DNA of 64,000 bases, taken from contig NZ_BMNH01000016.1 of the NCBI RefSeq assembly GCF_014646355.1, forward strand, positions 114,118 to 178,117, written 5' to 3'. The DNA comes from Nonomuraea cavernae (GTDB lineage Bacteria; Actinomycetota; Actinomycetes; Streptosporangiales; Streptosporangiaceae). The notes below the pieces were generated by a model that worked only from the letters and a program-made list of their open reading frames with translations, made no database searches and was not told the origin of the DNA. Positions within the stretch are counted from its first letter, which is position 1; each line of letters opens with the position of its first letter. The position numbers and the translations under genes are program-made. Positions 1 to 8,551 of this stretch are shown here, one piece after another.

Positions 1-563
1 TACACGCCGGGGCGCTCCTGGACGGCGGGCGCCGTGCACGGGGCCGGCGCGGTGGCCGCCTCGCCTCGCGCGAGCCCGGCGGGCACCGCGCCCTCCAGCG
101 CGAGCCCGGCGGGCTCCGGCGCGGCGGGGGCGCGCAGGTGGTCCTCGACGGCGGCGAAGAACTCCCCCGCCGTCCTCTTGGCCACCGACCCGAGCATGCG
201 CTGGCCCACGCCGCCGATCATGCCGCCGATCACCGCTTCGGCGTCGTAGTCGACCCGGGTCCCGCCGTCGATCTCGCTGAGCCGTACCAGCACGGTGGCG
301 TCGACCGTCCCGGGAGCTCCCTGGCCGCGCGCCCGCAGCACGAAGCGCTCCGGCGCGAGCGGCTCGGCCAGCGCCACCTCCCCCTGGTAGAGGCCCTTGA
401 CGGAGGCCACCCCCGCGATGACCGTCATCCGGTACGTGTCGGGCCCGCTCTCCTCCAGGCGCTCGCAGCCCGGGATGGTGCGCACCAGCACCGCCGGGTC
501 CTGGAGCGCGGCCCACACTCGATCTCTCTCGACGCCGATCACGGCGCTGCCTGCGACCTTCAC
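1..563 (-). CDS. CoxG-like SRPBCC family protein (partial, 3' end outside window)
   Basis: The minus strand reads from a GTG at 563 through the window edge without a stop. The N-terminal part (MKVAGSAVIGVERDRVWAAL, then an IPGCERLE motif) is the typical start of the CO dehydrogenase subunit G / SRPBCC family, small proteins that accompany molybdenum hydroxylases and are thought to help membrane attachment or cofactor insertion. The last visible stretch is Ala/Pro-rich, as in CoxG linkers, and should lead to a C-terminal tail beyond the window. The ATG two bases upstream is out of frame and hits a stop at once, so GTG is the start. The molybdenum hydroxylase genes at 4840-8551 are the obvious partners, but cydAB, a lipoprotein and an LRR gene lie between. 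The family call is good; the specific partner is inferred. Confidence 0.8.
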   Translation of the reverse strand, partial: MKVAGSAVIGVERDRVWAALQDPAVLVRTIPGCERLEESGPDTYRMTVIAGVASVKGLYQGEVALAEPLAPERFVLRARGQGAPGTVDATVLVRLSEIDGGTRVDYDAEAVIGGMIGGVGQRMLGSVAKRTAGEFFAAVEDHLRAPAAPEPAGLALEGAVPAGLARGEAATAPAPCTAPAVQERPGV

Positions 564-721
564 ATCGCCACTCTAGGGACGAGCCGCCGCCGCGATAAGG
601 GCAACACCTGCCAGTCGGTCGATCAGGGTCCGCCGCGGGAGGTAGCCGGGAATCAGCCCGCCGGGTGACGCGGCGTGGTGACCTCCCGCGACATGCTCGA
701 CAACACCGATACGCATGCGTG

Positions 722-737
722 TGTGACCAAGGTCGCA
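722..737. promoter_or_regulatory. CRP-like binding site upstream of cydA
   Basis: The bases TGTGA, six spacer bases, then TCGCA match the CRP consensus TGTGA-N6-TCACA with one mismatch. The site lies about 93 bp before the cydA start. Mycobacterial cydAB is known to be controlled by Crp, so the position makes sense. No expression evidence is available here. Confidence 0.45.
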
Positions 738-745
738 CCATTTTG

Positions 746-777
746 CTCTACAAGATGTAGTACTACAATAGGTAGAG
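746..777. promoter_or_regulatory. BlaI/CopY-like overlapping dyads upstream of cydA
   Basis: Two overlapping inverted repeats are built on TACA/TGTA half-sites: TCTACA-AGA-TGTAGTA (747-762) and TACTACA-ATA-GGTAGA (761-776). They are centred on a perfect GTAGTACTAC palindrome. BlaI/MecI/CopY repressors bind TACA...TGTA dyads. The stretch is the only AT-rich part of the cydA leader and may cover the promoter. Confidence 0.45.
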
Positions 778-829
778 ACCTGACGACGGCCCGTGGAGCT
801 CAGCAGCCGGGTGGGGGATGGGTGGGGGA

Positions 830-2173
830 ATGGACGCGCTTGATCTGGCGCGGTGGCAGTTCGGGGTGACCACCGTTTATCACTTCCTGTTCGTGCCGTT
901 GACGATCGGGCTCGGCGTCTTCGTCGCCGGACTGCAGACCGCGTGGCACCGGACCGGCAAGGAGCACTACCTCCGGCTGACCAAGTTCTTCGGGAAGCTG
1001 TTCCTGATCAACTTCGCCATGGGGGTGGTGACGGGCATCGTGCAGGAGTTCCAGTTCGGGATGAACTGGAGCGAATACTCCACGTTCGTCGGTGACGTGT
1101 TCGGCGCGCCGCTCGCCATGGAGGCGCTGCTGGCGTTCTTCATGGAGTCCACGTTCATCGGGTTGTGGATCTTCGGATGGGACCGGCTGCCGAAGAGGGT
1201 GCACCTGGCCTGTCTCTGGGCCGCGGTCATTGGGTCCAATTTGTCAGCATATTTCATCCTTGCGGCCAATGCTTGGATGAAGCATCCCGTGGGCTACGAG
1301 GTCGTGGACGGCAAGGCCAGGATGACCGACCTGTGGGCCGTGCTCACCAACTCCACCGCGCTCGCCCAGGTGCCCCACGTGGTGGCCTCGGCGTTCATCG
1401 TGGCGGGCGGGTTCGTGCTGGCCGTGTGCGGCTACTGGCTGCTGCGGACCAGGGACGGCATGTGGCGCGGCGCCGCCCGGGGCGCGCTGGTCATGACGGC
1501 GATCGCGGGGCTCGTCGTCGCGGGCACCGGCGACATGTCGGCCAAGCTCGCGTTCGAGCAGCAGCCGATGAAGCTGGCCTCCGCCGAGGGGCTGCGGCAC
1601 GACACCGCGGGCGCGCCGTTCTCGATCGCGCCCGGCATCGAGATCCCCGGCGTGCTCAGCTTCCTGTCGACCGGCGACTTCGGCGCCACCGTGCAGGGCA
1701 CCGAGGACCTGCAGCAGAGGTTCGAGAAGGAGTTCGGGCCCGGCGACTACCGGCCCGACCAGGCCGTGGTGTTCTGGTCCTTCCGGCTGATGATCGTCTT
1801 CGGGCTGGCCACGGTCGGCCTGTCGGTCCTGGGCCTGTGGCTGACCCGCCGGCGGCGGCCGATGCCCCGCTGGCTGTCGCGGATGTTCGTGCTCGCCCTG
1901 CCGCTGCCGCTGCTGGCGGTGACGGCCGGCTGGCTGCTGAGCGAGGTGGGCCGCCAGCCGTGGACGGTCGCCGGCGAGCTGCTGACCGCCGCGAGCGTCT
2001 CCCCCGGCGTCGGCCTGACCGAGGTGGCCATCTCACTGGCGATCTTCACGCTCCTGTACGGCACGCTCGCCGTGGCCGAGGCCGTACTCCTGACCAGGCA
2101 TGTTCGCAACGGCCCCGAGGAGCCGCAGCGCGCGGCCGTGGCCGAGCGGCGCGAGCCGTCACTGATGTACTGA
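830..2173 (+). CDS. cydA: Cytochrome bd ubiquinol oxidase subunit I
   Basis: This 447-residue integral membrane protein is the quinol-oxidising, haem-bearing subunit of cytochrome bd, which reduces O2 to water at the plasma membrane without pumping protons. The N-terminal sequence DLARWQFGVTTVYHFLFVPL is diagnostic, with H18 as the high-spin haem ligand. H183 in VPHVVASAF corresponds to the low-spin haem b558 ligand. The loop after TM6 is short (about 50 residues), the short-Q-loop form usual in Gram-positives. The ATG at 830 is preferred over 818 because the purine-rich GGTGGGGGA lies directly before it and DALDLARWQF is the family start. cydB follows after about 10 bp, forming an operon; no cydDC export genes are seen nearby. 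CRP-like and BlaI-like sites lie upstream. Confidence 0.95.
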   Translation: MDALDLARWQFGVTTVYHFLFVPLTIGLGVFVAGLQTAWHRTGKEHYLRLTKFFGKLFLINFAMGVVTGIVQEFQFGMNWSEYSTFVGDVFGAPLAMEALLAFFMESTFIGLWIFGWDRLPKRVHLACLWAAVIGSNLSAYFILAANAWMKHPVGYEVVDGKARMTDLWAVLTNSTALAQVPHVVASAFIVAGGFVLAVCGYWLLRTRDGMWRGAARGALVMTAIAGLVVAGTGDMSAKLAFEQQPMKLASAEGLRHDTAGAPFSIAPGIEIPGVLSFLSTGDFGATVQGTEDLQQRFEKEFGPGDYRPDQAVVFWSFRLMIVFGLATVGLSVLGLWLTRRRRPMPRWLSRMFVLALPLPLLAVTAGWLLSEVGRQPWTVAGELLTAASVSPGVGLTEVAISLAIFTLLYGTLAVAEAVLLTRHVRNGPEEPQRAAVAERREPSLMY

Positions 2174-2183
2174 GGTGGAGACC

Positions 2184-3071
2184 GTGATCGACCTGTGGTT
2201 CGTCATCATCGCCTTCCTGTGGACCGGCTACTTCGTGCTGGAGGGCTTCGACTTCGGCGTCGGGCTGCTGTCGCCGTTCGTGAGCGCGGACGACGGCGAG
2301 CACCGCCAGGGCCTGCAGACGATCGGCCCGGTCTGGGACGGCAACGAGGTGTGGCTGATCACTGCCGTGGGCGCCATGTTCGCGGCCTTCCCCGCCTGGT
2401 ACTCCGGCCTGTTCAGCGCCTTCTACCTGCCGGTGGTGCTGATCCTGGTCGGCCTGATCGTGCGCGGCGTCGGGCTGGAGTGGCGCGGCAAGGTCTCCTA
2501 CCCGGCCTGGTGCGACCTCGGCATCGTGATCGGCAGCGCGCTGCCGGCCTTCCTGTGGGGCGCGGTCTTCGCCAACCTGCTGTTCGGCAGCGCGGTCGCG
2601 GCCCTGGTGGGCGGGGTGTTCACGCTGGGCCTGTGCGTGCTGCACGGCGCCGTCTTCCTCGCCCTCAAGACCGACGGCGGGGTACGCCGGCGCTCCCGGC
2701 TGGTCGCCCTGGCCGCGAGCGCGGTCGTGCTGCCGCTGGCGGCCGTGGCCCTGTCGAGCCTCGACTCGCTGCCCGCCCTGGTCGCCATGGGCGCGCTGGC
2801 CGCGGCGGCCGCCCTCATCTGGCGGCGCCGGGAGGGCTGGGCGTTCACCGCGACGGCGGCGGCCATCGTGCTGACCTCGGTGTCGGTCTTCGCCGACCTC
2901 CGCGGGGCGCCGCTGCCCGGTCTCACGCTGGCCGAGGCGGCCTCCGGCCCCTACACGCTGACCATGCTGAGCTGGATCGGGCTGATCGCGCTGCCGTTCG
3001 TCCTCGTCTACCAGGGGTGGACGTACTGGGTGTTCAGAAAGCGGGTTCGGGTGGCGGTGGCGCCGAGGTAG
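2184..3071 (+). CDS. cydB: Cytochrome bd ubiquinol oxidase subunit II
   Basis: CydB pairs with CydA and stabilises the haem b595/d centre. The start DLWFVIIAFLWTGYFVLEGFDFGVG is the family signature, and about eight hydrophobic segments follow. At 295 residues it is a little shorter than the usual 330-340, mainly in the C-terminal half. Two GTG starts are possible, at 2175 and 2184; the second is chosen because AGGTGGAG then works as a ribosome binding site and the protein starts with the conserved VIDLWFV. It lies immediately downstream of cydA. About 160 bp of non-coding DNA follows before the convergent lipoprotein gene. Confidence 0.94.
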   Translation: MIDLWFVIIAFLWTGYFVLEGFDFGVGLLSPFVSADDGEHRQGLQTIGPVWDGNEVWLITAVGAMFAAFPAWYSGLFSAFYLPVVLILVGLIVRGVGLEWRGKVSYPAWCDLGIVIGSALPAFLWGAVFANLLFGSAVAALVGGVFTLGLCVLHGAVFLALKTDGGVRRRSRLVALAASAVVLPLAAVALSSLDSLPALVAMGALAAAAALIWRRREGWAFTATAAAIVLTSVSVFADLRGAPLPGLTLAEAASGPYTLTMLSWIGLIALPFVLVYQGWTYWVFRKRVRVAVAPR

Positions 3072-3234
3072 CGTCCCCGCCCGGCGCGCGGATCGCCAGG
3101 CGGCCCCTGGCGGCCGACCGGCCGGAGCTTGCCAGACCGGCTCTCCGGGATCCACAACCTGCTGTGGGCCGCCGTCGTCGGTCTGATGATCGTCCGCCCG
3201 GGTGGCTACTGAGTCCGCCGACGGTCGGGCGATC

Positions 3235-3684
3235 TCAGCCGATGGTCTCCATCTTCTTGGTCCGGTGGTCCTTGAGGTGGAGGTCGCCGCCGAGCCGCTC
3301 CTTGAGCGCGTCGAGCACCTTGCGGCTGGACAGCACGGTCCACAGGTTGCCGACCAGATGCGGGTTGTACTCCGGCGCGATGTCCATCCAGGCGTCCTTG
3401 CCCGCCTGGCTGGCGAACGTGGTGACGAAGAACTCGCCGTCCTCGGTCTTGCAGTAGCCGGTGCGGATGTCCTCGGCGTCGACCTGCATCCGCGGCTTGC
3501 AGCCGACCTTGGCGGAAAGCTGCTCGACGGAGAGTTTCTCCTTGGGCGCGTCTGAGGGCTGCCCCGCCTGCTGCTCGCCGGCCGCGGCGTAACCGCCGCC
3601 GTCGCCGCCGCCATCGGGCGCGCAGGCGGCTACGAGTCCGACCAGCAGCAGCGCAGAGGCGGCCAGACGTGGAAATGTCGTCAT
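3235..3684 (-). CDS. Small secreted lipoprotein of unknown function
   Basis: The 149-residue product begins with a signal peptide (TTFPRLAASALLLVGLVAAC) ending in a lipobox with C21 as the predicted lipidated cysteine. A low-complexity Gly/Asp/Ala linker follows. The mature domain contains three cysteines (in SAKVGCKP, TGYCKTEDG and the lipid anchor), so one disulphide is possible. No named domain is recognised. ATG 3684 is chosen over the upstream in-frame codon at 3720 because it starts directly with the signal peptide. The gene converges with cydB and stands alone, with the LRR gene upstream on the same strand across a repeat. Confidence 0.75.
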   Translation of the reverse strand: MTTFPRLAASALLLVGLVAACAPDGGGDGGGYAAAGEQQAGQPSDAPKEKLSVEQLSAKVGCKPRMQVDAEDIRTGYCKTEDGEFFVTTFASQAGKDAWMDIAPEYNPHLVGNLWTVLSSRKVLDALKERLGGDLHLKDHRTKKMETIG

Positions 3685-3743
3685 GTGCCGAGATACGCAG
3701 CCCTCGCGGCCCGGGTTCACCTGAGAACCGAGTTCACTTCGGC

Positions 3744-3811
3744 CCCGTGTTCAGGTCAGGCCCGTGTTCAGCTCAGGCCCGTGTTCAGCTCAGGCCCGTG
3801 TTCAGGCCAGG
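3744..3811. repeat. Four tandem copies of a 17-bp unit
   Basis: Four consecutive 17-bp units of the form CCCGTGTTCAGSTCAGG lie at 3744-3760, 3761-3777, 3778-3794 and 3795-3811. The second and third are identical. The last copy covers the stop codon of the LRR gene (3802-3804, minus strand). Copies differ only at two internal positions. Confidence 0.85.
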
Positions 3812-4821
3812 ACGACACAGCCGCGTTCCCGGAGACGACGCACGACGTCCTGATCTCCGTCGAGCTTGTTCCAGCGCAGGTCCAGCTTCTCCAGCGCCGG
3901 CAGCCCGGCCAGGTCCTCCGGCAGCGTCCTGAGCCGGTTGGCGCGCAGGTCGAGGTGGCGCAGCTCGCCGAGCCGGGTGACCGACGTGGGCAGCGCGGTC
4001 AGCAGGTTGCCCCTCAGGTGCAGCTCGCGCAACCGGCCGAGACGGCCGATCGCGTCGGGCAGCGACTCCAGCCGGTTGCCGTAGAGCCGCAGCTCCACCA
4101 GTGACGCCATCTCGCCCAGGGCCTCGGGCAGCCGCGTCAGCCGGTTGTCGGTGAGGTTGAGATAGGCCAGCCGGTCGAGCCGCCCGATCGCGGCGGGCAC
4201 CTCGGTGAGGCGGTTGTCGCTCAGGTAGAGGTAGCCGGTGAGGCGCAGGTCACCCAGCTCGGGCGGGATCGAGGTGAGCCGGTTGTGTCCCAGGTCGAGC
4301 ATCCGCAGGCCGCTCAGGCCGCCGAGCGCCGGGGACACCTCGGTGAGCTCGTTCTCGGCCAGGTTGAGCGACTCCAGCCGGGCCGCCTTCCACAGCGCCC
4401 CGGGCACCTCGGTCAGCCGGTTGCCGCCGGCCGACAGGTGCCGCAGCCCGGCGGGGAGGTGGCCGGGCAGCGTCGCGATCGCGTTGCCGTACAGGAAGAG
4501 TGCTTCGAGGTGCGGCGGGCAGGCGGGGACGGTCGTGAGCAGGTTTCCGTCGAGGTGCAGCTCGCGCAGCGCGGTCAGGCCCGTGAGGCCGGGCAGGGCG
4601 CGCAGGCGGTTGCCGTCGAGCCTCAGCTCGGTCAGCGACCGCAGGCCGCCGATCCACGGAGGCAGCTCGGTCAGCTCGTTCCAGGCCAGGTCGATCAGCC
4701 GCACCCGGGCGAGCTCGGCCGGGGTGCCGGGGACCGCGGTCAGGCCCGCGCTCGGCGCCCGCAGCTCCGTCACCTCGCCGCCGGCCCGTATCTGGCGCAC
4801 CGCCGTGGACCGCTCCGTCAT
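3802..4821 (-). CDS. Leucine-rich repeat protein
   Basis: The protein has 339 residues and is built almost entirely of about twelve 22-23-residue leucine-rich repeats of the form LxxLxLxxNxLxxLPxxlgxL, for example LDLGHNRLTSIPPELGDL. There is no signal peptide or membrane segment, so it is probably a cytoplasmic protein-binding scaffold. The first 30 residues (MTERSTAVRQIRAGGEVTEL) form a short cap. It sits 18 bp downstream of the molybdenum hydroxylase large subunit on the same strand, so it may be the last gene of that operon, although no functional link is known. The partner cannot be predicted from sequence. Confidence 0.85.
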   Translation of the reverse strand: MTERSTAVRQIRAGGEVTELRAPSAGLTAVPGTPAELARVRLIDLAWNELTELPPWIGGLRSLTELRLDGNRLRALPGLTGLTALRELHLDGNLLTTVPACPPHLEALFLYGNAIATLPGHLPAGLRHLSAGGNRLTEVPGALWKAARLESLNLAENELTEVSPALGGLSGLRMLDLGHNRLTSIPPELGDLRLTGYLYLSDNRLTEVPAAIGRLDRLAYLNLTDNRLTRLPEALGEMASLVELRLYGNRLESLPDAIGRLGRLRELHLRGNLLTALPTSVTRLGELRHLDLRANRLRTLPEDLAGLPALEKLDLRWNKLDGDQDVVRRLRERGCVVLA

Positions 4822-4839
4822 GCGGCGATCCTGCCATGA

Positions 4840-7188
4840 TCAATGGCGGAGTTCGAACAGCTCCGACGGCGAGATCGGCATGCGGTCGATCTCGATGCCC
4901 TCGGCGTCCTCGATCGCCGAGGCGATCACCGCGGAGACCGGGATCACGCCCGCCTCGCCGGCGCCCTTGATGCCCAGCGGGTTCAGCGGCGACGGCGTCT
5001 CCAGGTGGGCCGTCTCGACGTGCGGGACCTCCGTGGCGTACGGCATGAGGAAGTCCATGAACGAGGCGTTGAGCAACTGGCCGTGCCCGTCGTAGACCAT
5101 CCGCTCGTACAACGCGCCGCCGATGCCCTGCGCCACCCCGCCGTGGATCTGCCCTTCGACGATCATGGGGTTGATCAGCCGCCCGCAGTCGTGCACCACC
5201 GCGTAGCGGACCACCCTGATCTCGGCGGTGTCCGGGTCGGTCTCGACGATGGCGGCGTGCATGCCGGAGGCGAACGTGGACCTGATCGGCGAGTAGTAGT
5301 CGCGCCCCTCCAGGCCCGGCTCGTCGCCCTCGGCGACCGGCGGCCGGTCCGGCGAGGCGGCGCCGGCGAACTGGGTGGCGCGGGCCGCCTCGTCGTCGAA
5401 CGCGTAGCGCAGCGGGTTGGCCAGCACCGCGACCGTGGACAGCGGGATCGACGCCGACGGCGCCCCCAGCACCCGCACCAGGCCGTCGGCGATCTCCAGG
5501 TCGGCGGGGTCGGCCTCCAGCGCGTCGGCGGCGATGCGCAGCGCCTTCGCGCGGACCTTGCGGCAGGCCAGCGCGATCGCGTTGCCGCTCATCACGGCCG
5601 CCCGGGAGGCGAACGTGCCGACCGCGTAGCCGAACCTGCGCGTGTCGCCGGTGACCACCGAGACCCGCTCGATGGGCACGCCCAGCTCGGTGGCCGCGAT
5701 CTGGGCGAACACCGTCTCGTGGCCCTGCCCCTGCGAGGTGAGCCCGGTCGAGACGTGCACCCGGCCGTCGGAGGTGACCTGCACGTGCCCGCCCTCGTAG
5801 GGGCCGACGCCGGTGCCCTCGACGTAGCAGCCGATGCCGATGCCCCGCCCGGGAGCCCGCCGGAAGTCGTCCCAGCCGATCAGCTCCTTGAGCATGCGGA
5901 GCATCTCGGGGTAGTCGCCGCTGTCGTAGATGAGCGGCCGGCCGTCCTGGAAGGTCATCTTCTGGTCGTACGGGAACTCGTCGGGGCCGATGAAGTTGAC
6001 CGCACGCACCTCGGTGCGGTCCCTGCCCAGGTAGCGGGCGATCTTGTCCATCGTCCGCTCCATGCAGAACACCCCCTGCGGCCGGCCCGCGCCCCGGTAG
6101 GGGGTGACCTGCACGGTGTTGGTGTAGATGGCGCTGAACTCGACCCGGTAGGCGCCGATCCGGTAGGGGCCGAGGAGCTGCGTGGAGGTGATGATCGGCA
6201 CGATGATCCCGTACGGCGTGTAGGCGCCGTGGTCGTGCAGGATCGACACGTCCAGGCCGAGGACCCGGCCCTCGTCGTCGAAGCCCACGGTGACGTGCTG
6301 CACCTGGCCGCGTTCGTGCGCCGAGGAGACGAAGTGCTCGCGGCGGTCCTCGGTCCACTTGACCTCGCGGCCGAGCAGCATCGCCGCCCACGGCACCAGG
6401 ATCTCCTCCGGCCACGGGTGCACGATCTTGACGCCGAAGCCGCCGCCCACGTCGGGGGCGATCACCTCGACGTGCGGCAGCGGCAGGCCGAGCGCGGCGG
6501 CGATCGCCATGCGGACGCTGGTGGAGGTCTGGGTGCTGGAGTAGACCCGCAGGTCGGAGCCGTCCCAGCGGGCCAGCACGCCGCGGCCCTCCAGCGGCAT
6601 GCTCGCGCTGCGCTCGATGTCGAGCCGGAACGACAGCCGGTGCGGCGCGGCCTCGACGGCCTCGGCAGCGCCCAGGCCGGCGGCCGAGGTGACCTCCTGC
6701 ACCAGGTGGGCGCCCACGTTGCCCGGCACGTCCTCGTGCACCAGTTGCGCGCCGTGTGCCGCCTCCTCCAGGCCGACGACCGGCTTGAGCGGCTCGTAGT
6801 CGACCTCGATCAGCGCGCAGGCGTCCTCGGCCAGGTACCGGTCGGTGGCCACGACCATGACGACCGGCTCCCCGACGTGCCGGACGATCTCCCTGGCCAG
6901 CGGGTAGGCGGTGCGGCCGTGGGTGAGCGCGGGGTGCGGGATGAGCAGCGGCAGCGGGCGTCCGACCCGCTCAGGCAGGTCCTCCCAGGTGTAGACGGCG
7001 ATCAGCCCCTCGACGTCGAGGGCGGCGGTCACGTCGATGTCGCGGACGCGGGCGTGGGCGTGCGGCGACCGCACGAACGCCACGGCCAGCGCGTCCGCCC
7101 CCAGGTCGTCGAGGTAGCGGCCCTGGCCGGTGAGCAGCCGCGGGTCCTCCCTGCGCTGCACCGGCTCGCCGAACAGCCTGGTCGTCAA
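4840..7188 (-). CDS. Molybdenum hydroxylase large subunit (xanthine dehydrogenase / form II CoxL family)
   Basis: The 782-residue protein is the molybdopterin-cytosine-dinucleotide subunit of a three-subunit hydroxylase that inserts water-derived oxygen into a substrate and passes electrons to the FeS and FAD subunits. The start RLFGEPVQRREDPRLLTGQG is typical. The active-site loop reads PYRGAGR (residues 363-369), the form II pattern AYRGAGR, not the AYXCSFR of true form I CO dehydrogenase. The catalytic glutamate lies in GAGE (742-745). The substrate is therefore probably not CO; the NCS2 permease at the start of the operon points to a purine or pyrimidine. The small and medium subunit genes lie directly upstream with gaps of 4 and 9 bp. 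Confidence 0.9.
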   Translation of the reverse strand: MTTRLFGEPVQRREDPRLLTGQGRYLDDLGADALAVAFVRSPHAHARVRDIDVTAALDVEGLIAVYTWEDLPERVGRPLPLLIPHPALTHGRTAYPLAREIVRHVGEPVVMVVATDRYLAEDACALIEVDYEPLKPVVGLEEAAHGAQLVHEDVPGNVGAHLVQEVTSAAGLGAAEAVEAAPHRLSFRLDIERSASMPLEGRGVLARWDGSDLRVYSSTQTSTSVRMAIAAALGLPLPHVEVIAPDVGGGFGVKIVHPWPEEILVPWAAMLLGREVKWTEDRREHFVSSAHERGQVQHVTVGFDDEGRVLGLDVSILHDHGAYTPYGIIVPIITSTQLLGPYRIGAYRVEFSAIYTNTVQVTPYRGAGRPQGVFCMERTMDKIARYLGRDRTEVRAVNFIGPDEFPYDQKMTFQDGRPLIYDSGDYPEMLRMLKELIGWDDFRRAPGRGIGIGCYVEGTGVGPYEGGHVQVTSDGRVHVSTGLTSQGQGHETVFAQIAATELGVPIERVSVVTGDTRRFGYAVGTFASRAAVMSGNAIALACRKVRAKALRIAADALEADPADLEIADGLVRVLGAPSASIPLSTVAVLANPLRYAFDDEAARATQFAGAASPDRPPVAEGDEPGLEGRDYYSPIRSTFASGMHAAIVETDPDTAEIRVVRYAVVHDCGRLINPMIVEGQIHGGVAQGIGGALYERMVYDGHGQLLNASFMDFLMPYATEVPHVETAHLETPSPLNPLGIKGAGEAGVIPVSAVIASAIEDAEGIEIDRMPISPSELFELRH

Positions 7189-7192
7189 TGGA

Positions 7193-7669
7193 TCACGTCT
7201 CCTCGGCCAGCAGCTCGGCGGCGCGGTGGACGGCCTTGGTGATGTTCTGGTAGCCGGTGCAGCGGCACAGGTTGCCCGAGATGCCCTCGCGCACCTCGTC
7301 GTCGGTCGGCGCGGGGTTGTCCCGCAGCAGCGCCGTCACCGTGCACAGGAAGCCGGGGGTGCAGAATCCGCACTGCAGCCCGTGACACTCGGCGAACGCC
7401 CGCTGCACCGGTGAGAGCCCGTCGGGCCCGGCCAGCCCCTCCACGGTGGTGATCTCGTGCCCGTCGACCGTCACCGCGAAGGTCAGGCATGATCGCACCG
7501 GCAGGCCGTCCAGCAGGACCGTGCAGCACCCGCACACCCCGTGCTCGCAGCCGACGTGGGTGCCGGTCAGGCCCAGGTCGTGGCGCAGGCAGTCGGACAG
7601 CAGCCGCCGCCCGGGGACCCGCACCCGCCGCGCGTCGCCGTTGACGACCAGCGTGATCTCGTGCTCCAC
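7193..7669 (-). CDS. Molybdenum hydroxylase [2Fe-2S] subunit
   Basis: This 158-residue subunit carries two [2Fe-2S] clusters that relay electrons from the molybdenum site to FAD. C41, C46, C49 and C61 form the plant-ferredoxin cluster (CEHGVCGCCTVLLDG). C100, C103, C135 and C137 form the second cluster (CGFCTPG and LCRCTGYQNI). Length and order match CoxS/XdhC-type subunits. It is the middle gene of the medium-small-large order, separated by a few bases on each side. All eight ligands are present, so the subunit should be functional. Confidence 0.95.
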   Translation of the reverse strand: MEHEITLVVNGDARRVRVPGRRLLSDCLRHDLGLTGTHVGCEHGVCGCCTVLLDGLPVRSCLTFAVTVDGHEITTVEGLAGPDGLSPVQRAFAECHGLQCGFCTPGFLCTVTALLRDNPAPTDDEVREGISGNLCRCTGYQNITKAVHRAAELLAEET

Positions 7670-7678
7670 TGCCCTCCC

Positions 7679-8551
7679 TCAGTCCGCGGCGGCCTCGCGG
7701 GCCGCCTCACTCAGCGCCTGCCCGGCCAGCACGCCCACCAACCGCAGGCGGTAGGCGGCCGTGGCGTGGATGTCGCCCTCCGGCTCGGTGGCCTCCCGCA
7801 CCGCCCGCGTGACCGCCGCCCAGTCGACCGTGGCGGCCGGGCGGCCGTCGCACTCGGACGTCACGTCCACCGTGATCGGCACCGGGCCGACGCCGACGCA
7901 GGCCACCCGGGCCGAGCCGACGCGCAGGTCGTCGTCCAGCGTGACCACGGCGCACACCCCGGCCAGCGCGTAGTCGCCGTGTCTCCTGGCCACCTCCCGG
8001 AACGCGGTGCCCGTCCGCGCGGGCAACGCCGGGAAGAACGCCGACACGGCCAGCTCGTCCGGCCGCACCGCCGACTCCAGGGGGCCGGTGAAGAACTCGG
8101 CGGCGCCCACGTCGCGCACGAGGGGCGCGTCGCCGGCCGCCGCGCCGTCGCGCGCGAGCCGTACCGAACCGTTGAGCACGGCCAGCACGGCGGGCAGCTC
8201 GGCGGCCGGGTCGGCGTGCACGAGGCTGCCCACCACCGTGCCGCGGTTGCGGATCACGGGGTGCGCGACGAGCCGGAGCGCCTGGCCGAGCAGCGGGTGG
8301 GCGCCGGAGTGCTCCACCTCGCTGTGCCGGGCCAGCGCGCCCACCGTGACGCCCCTCGGGGTCGTCTCGATCGTGGCCAGCGACTCGATCCGGTTGATGT
8401 CGATCAGGTGCTCCGGCGCCATCAACCGCATGTTGAGCAGCGGGATCAGACTCTGGCCGCCGGCGAGCACCTTGCCGCGCACCCCGGCGAGGATGCGCAG
8501 CGCCTCGCCGAGGTCGCGTGGAGCGTGGTACTCGAACGGCGGCGGCTTCAC
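7679..8551 (-). CDS. Molybdenum hydroxylase FAD-binding subunit
   Basis: This 290-residue medium subunit binds FAD and transfers electrons to an external acceptor. The flavin-binding motif AGGQS (30-34) followed by LIPLLNMRL and the later VVGSLVHADPAAELPAVL segment are characteristic of CoxM-type proteins. It starts with GTG at 8551, overlapping the TGA of the permease gene (GTGA), so translation is coupled. The C-terminal part ends just before the small subunit start. The order permease, medium, small, large suggests uptake and oxidation of one substrate. Confidence 0.93.
   Translation of the reverse strand: MKPPPFEYHAPRDLGEALRILAGVRGKVLAGGQSLIPLLNMRLMAPEHLIDINRIESLATIETTPRGVTVGALARHSEVEHSGAHPLLGQALRLVAHPVIRNRGTVVGSLVHADPAAELPAVLAVLNGSVRLARDGAAAGDAPLVRDVGAAEFFTGPLESAVRPDELAVSAFFPALPARTGTAFREVARRHGDYALAGVCAVVTLDDDLRVGSARVACVGVGPVPITVDVTSECDGRPAATVDWAAVTRAVREATEPEGDIHATAAYRLRLVGVLAGQALSEAAREAAAD

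Noticed and set aside
3129..3212. Short frame LPDRLSGIHNLLWAAVVGLM...RPGGY resembling the C-terminal end of a LivM-type permease
   Set aside because: Only 27 codons with no supporting upstream sequence; similarity is too weak to call a gene remnant.
4843..7242. 799-codon open frame on the plus strand opposite the molybdenum hydroxylase gene
   Set aside because: It is Arg/Val/Asp-rich without domains and mirrors the third-position GC of the real minus-strand gene.
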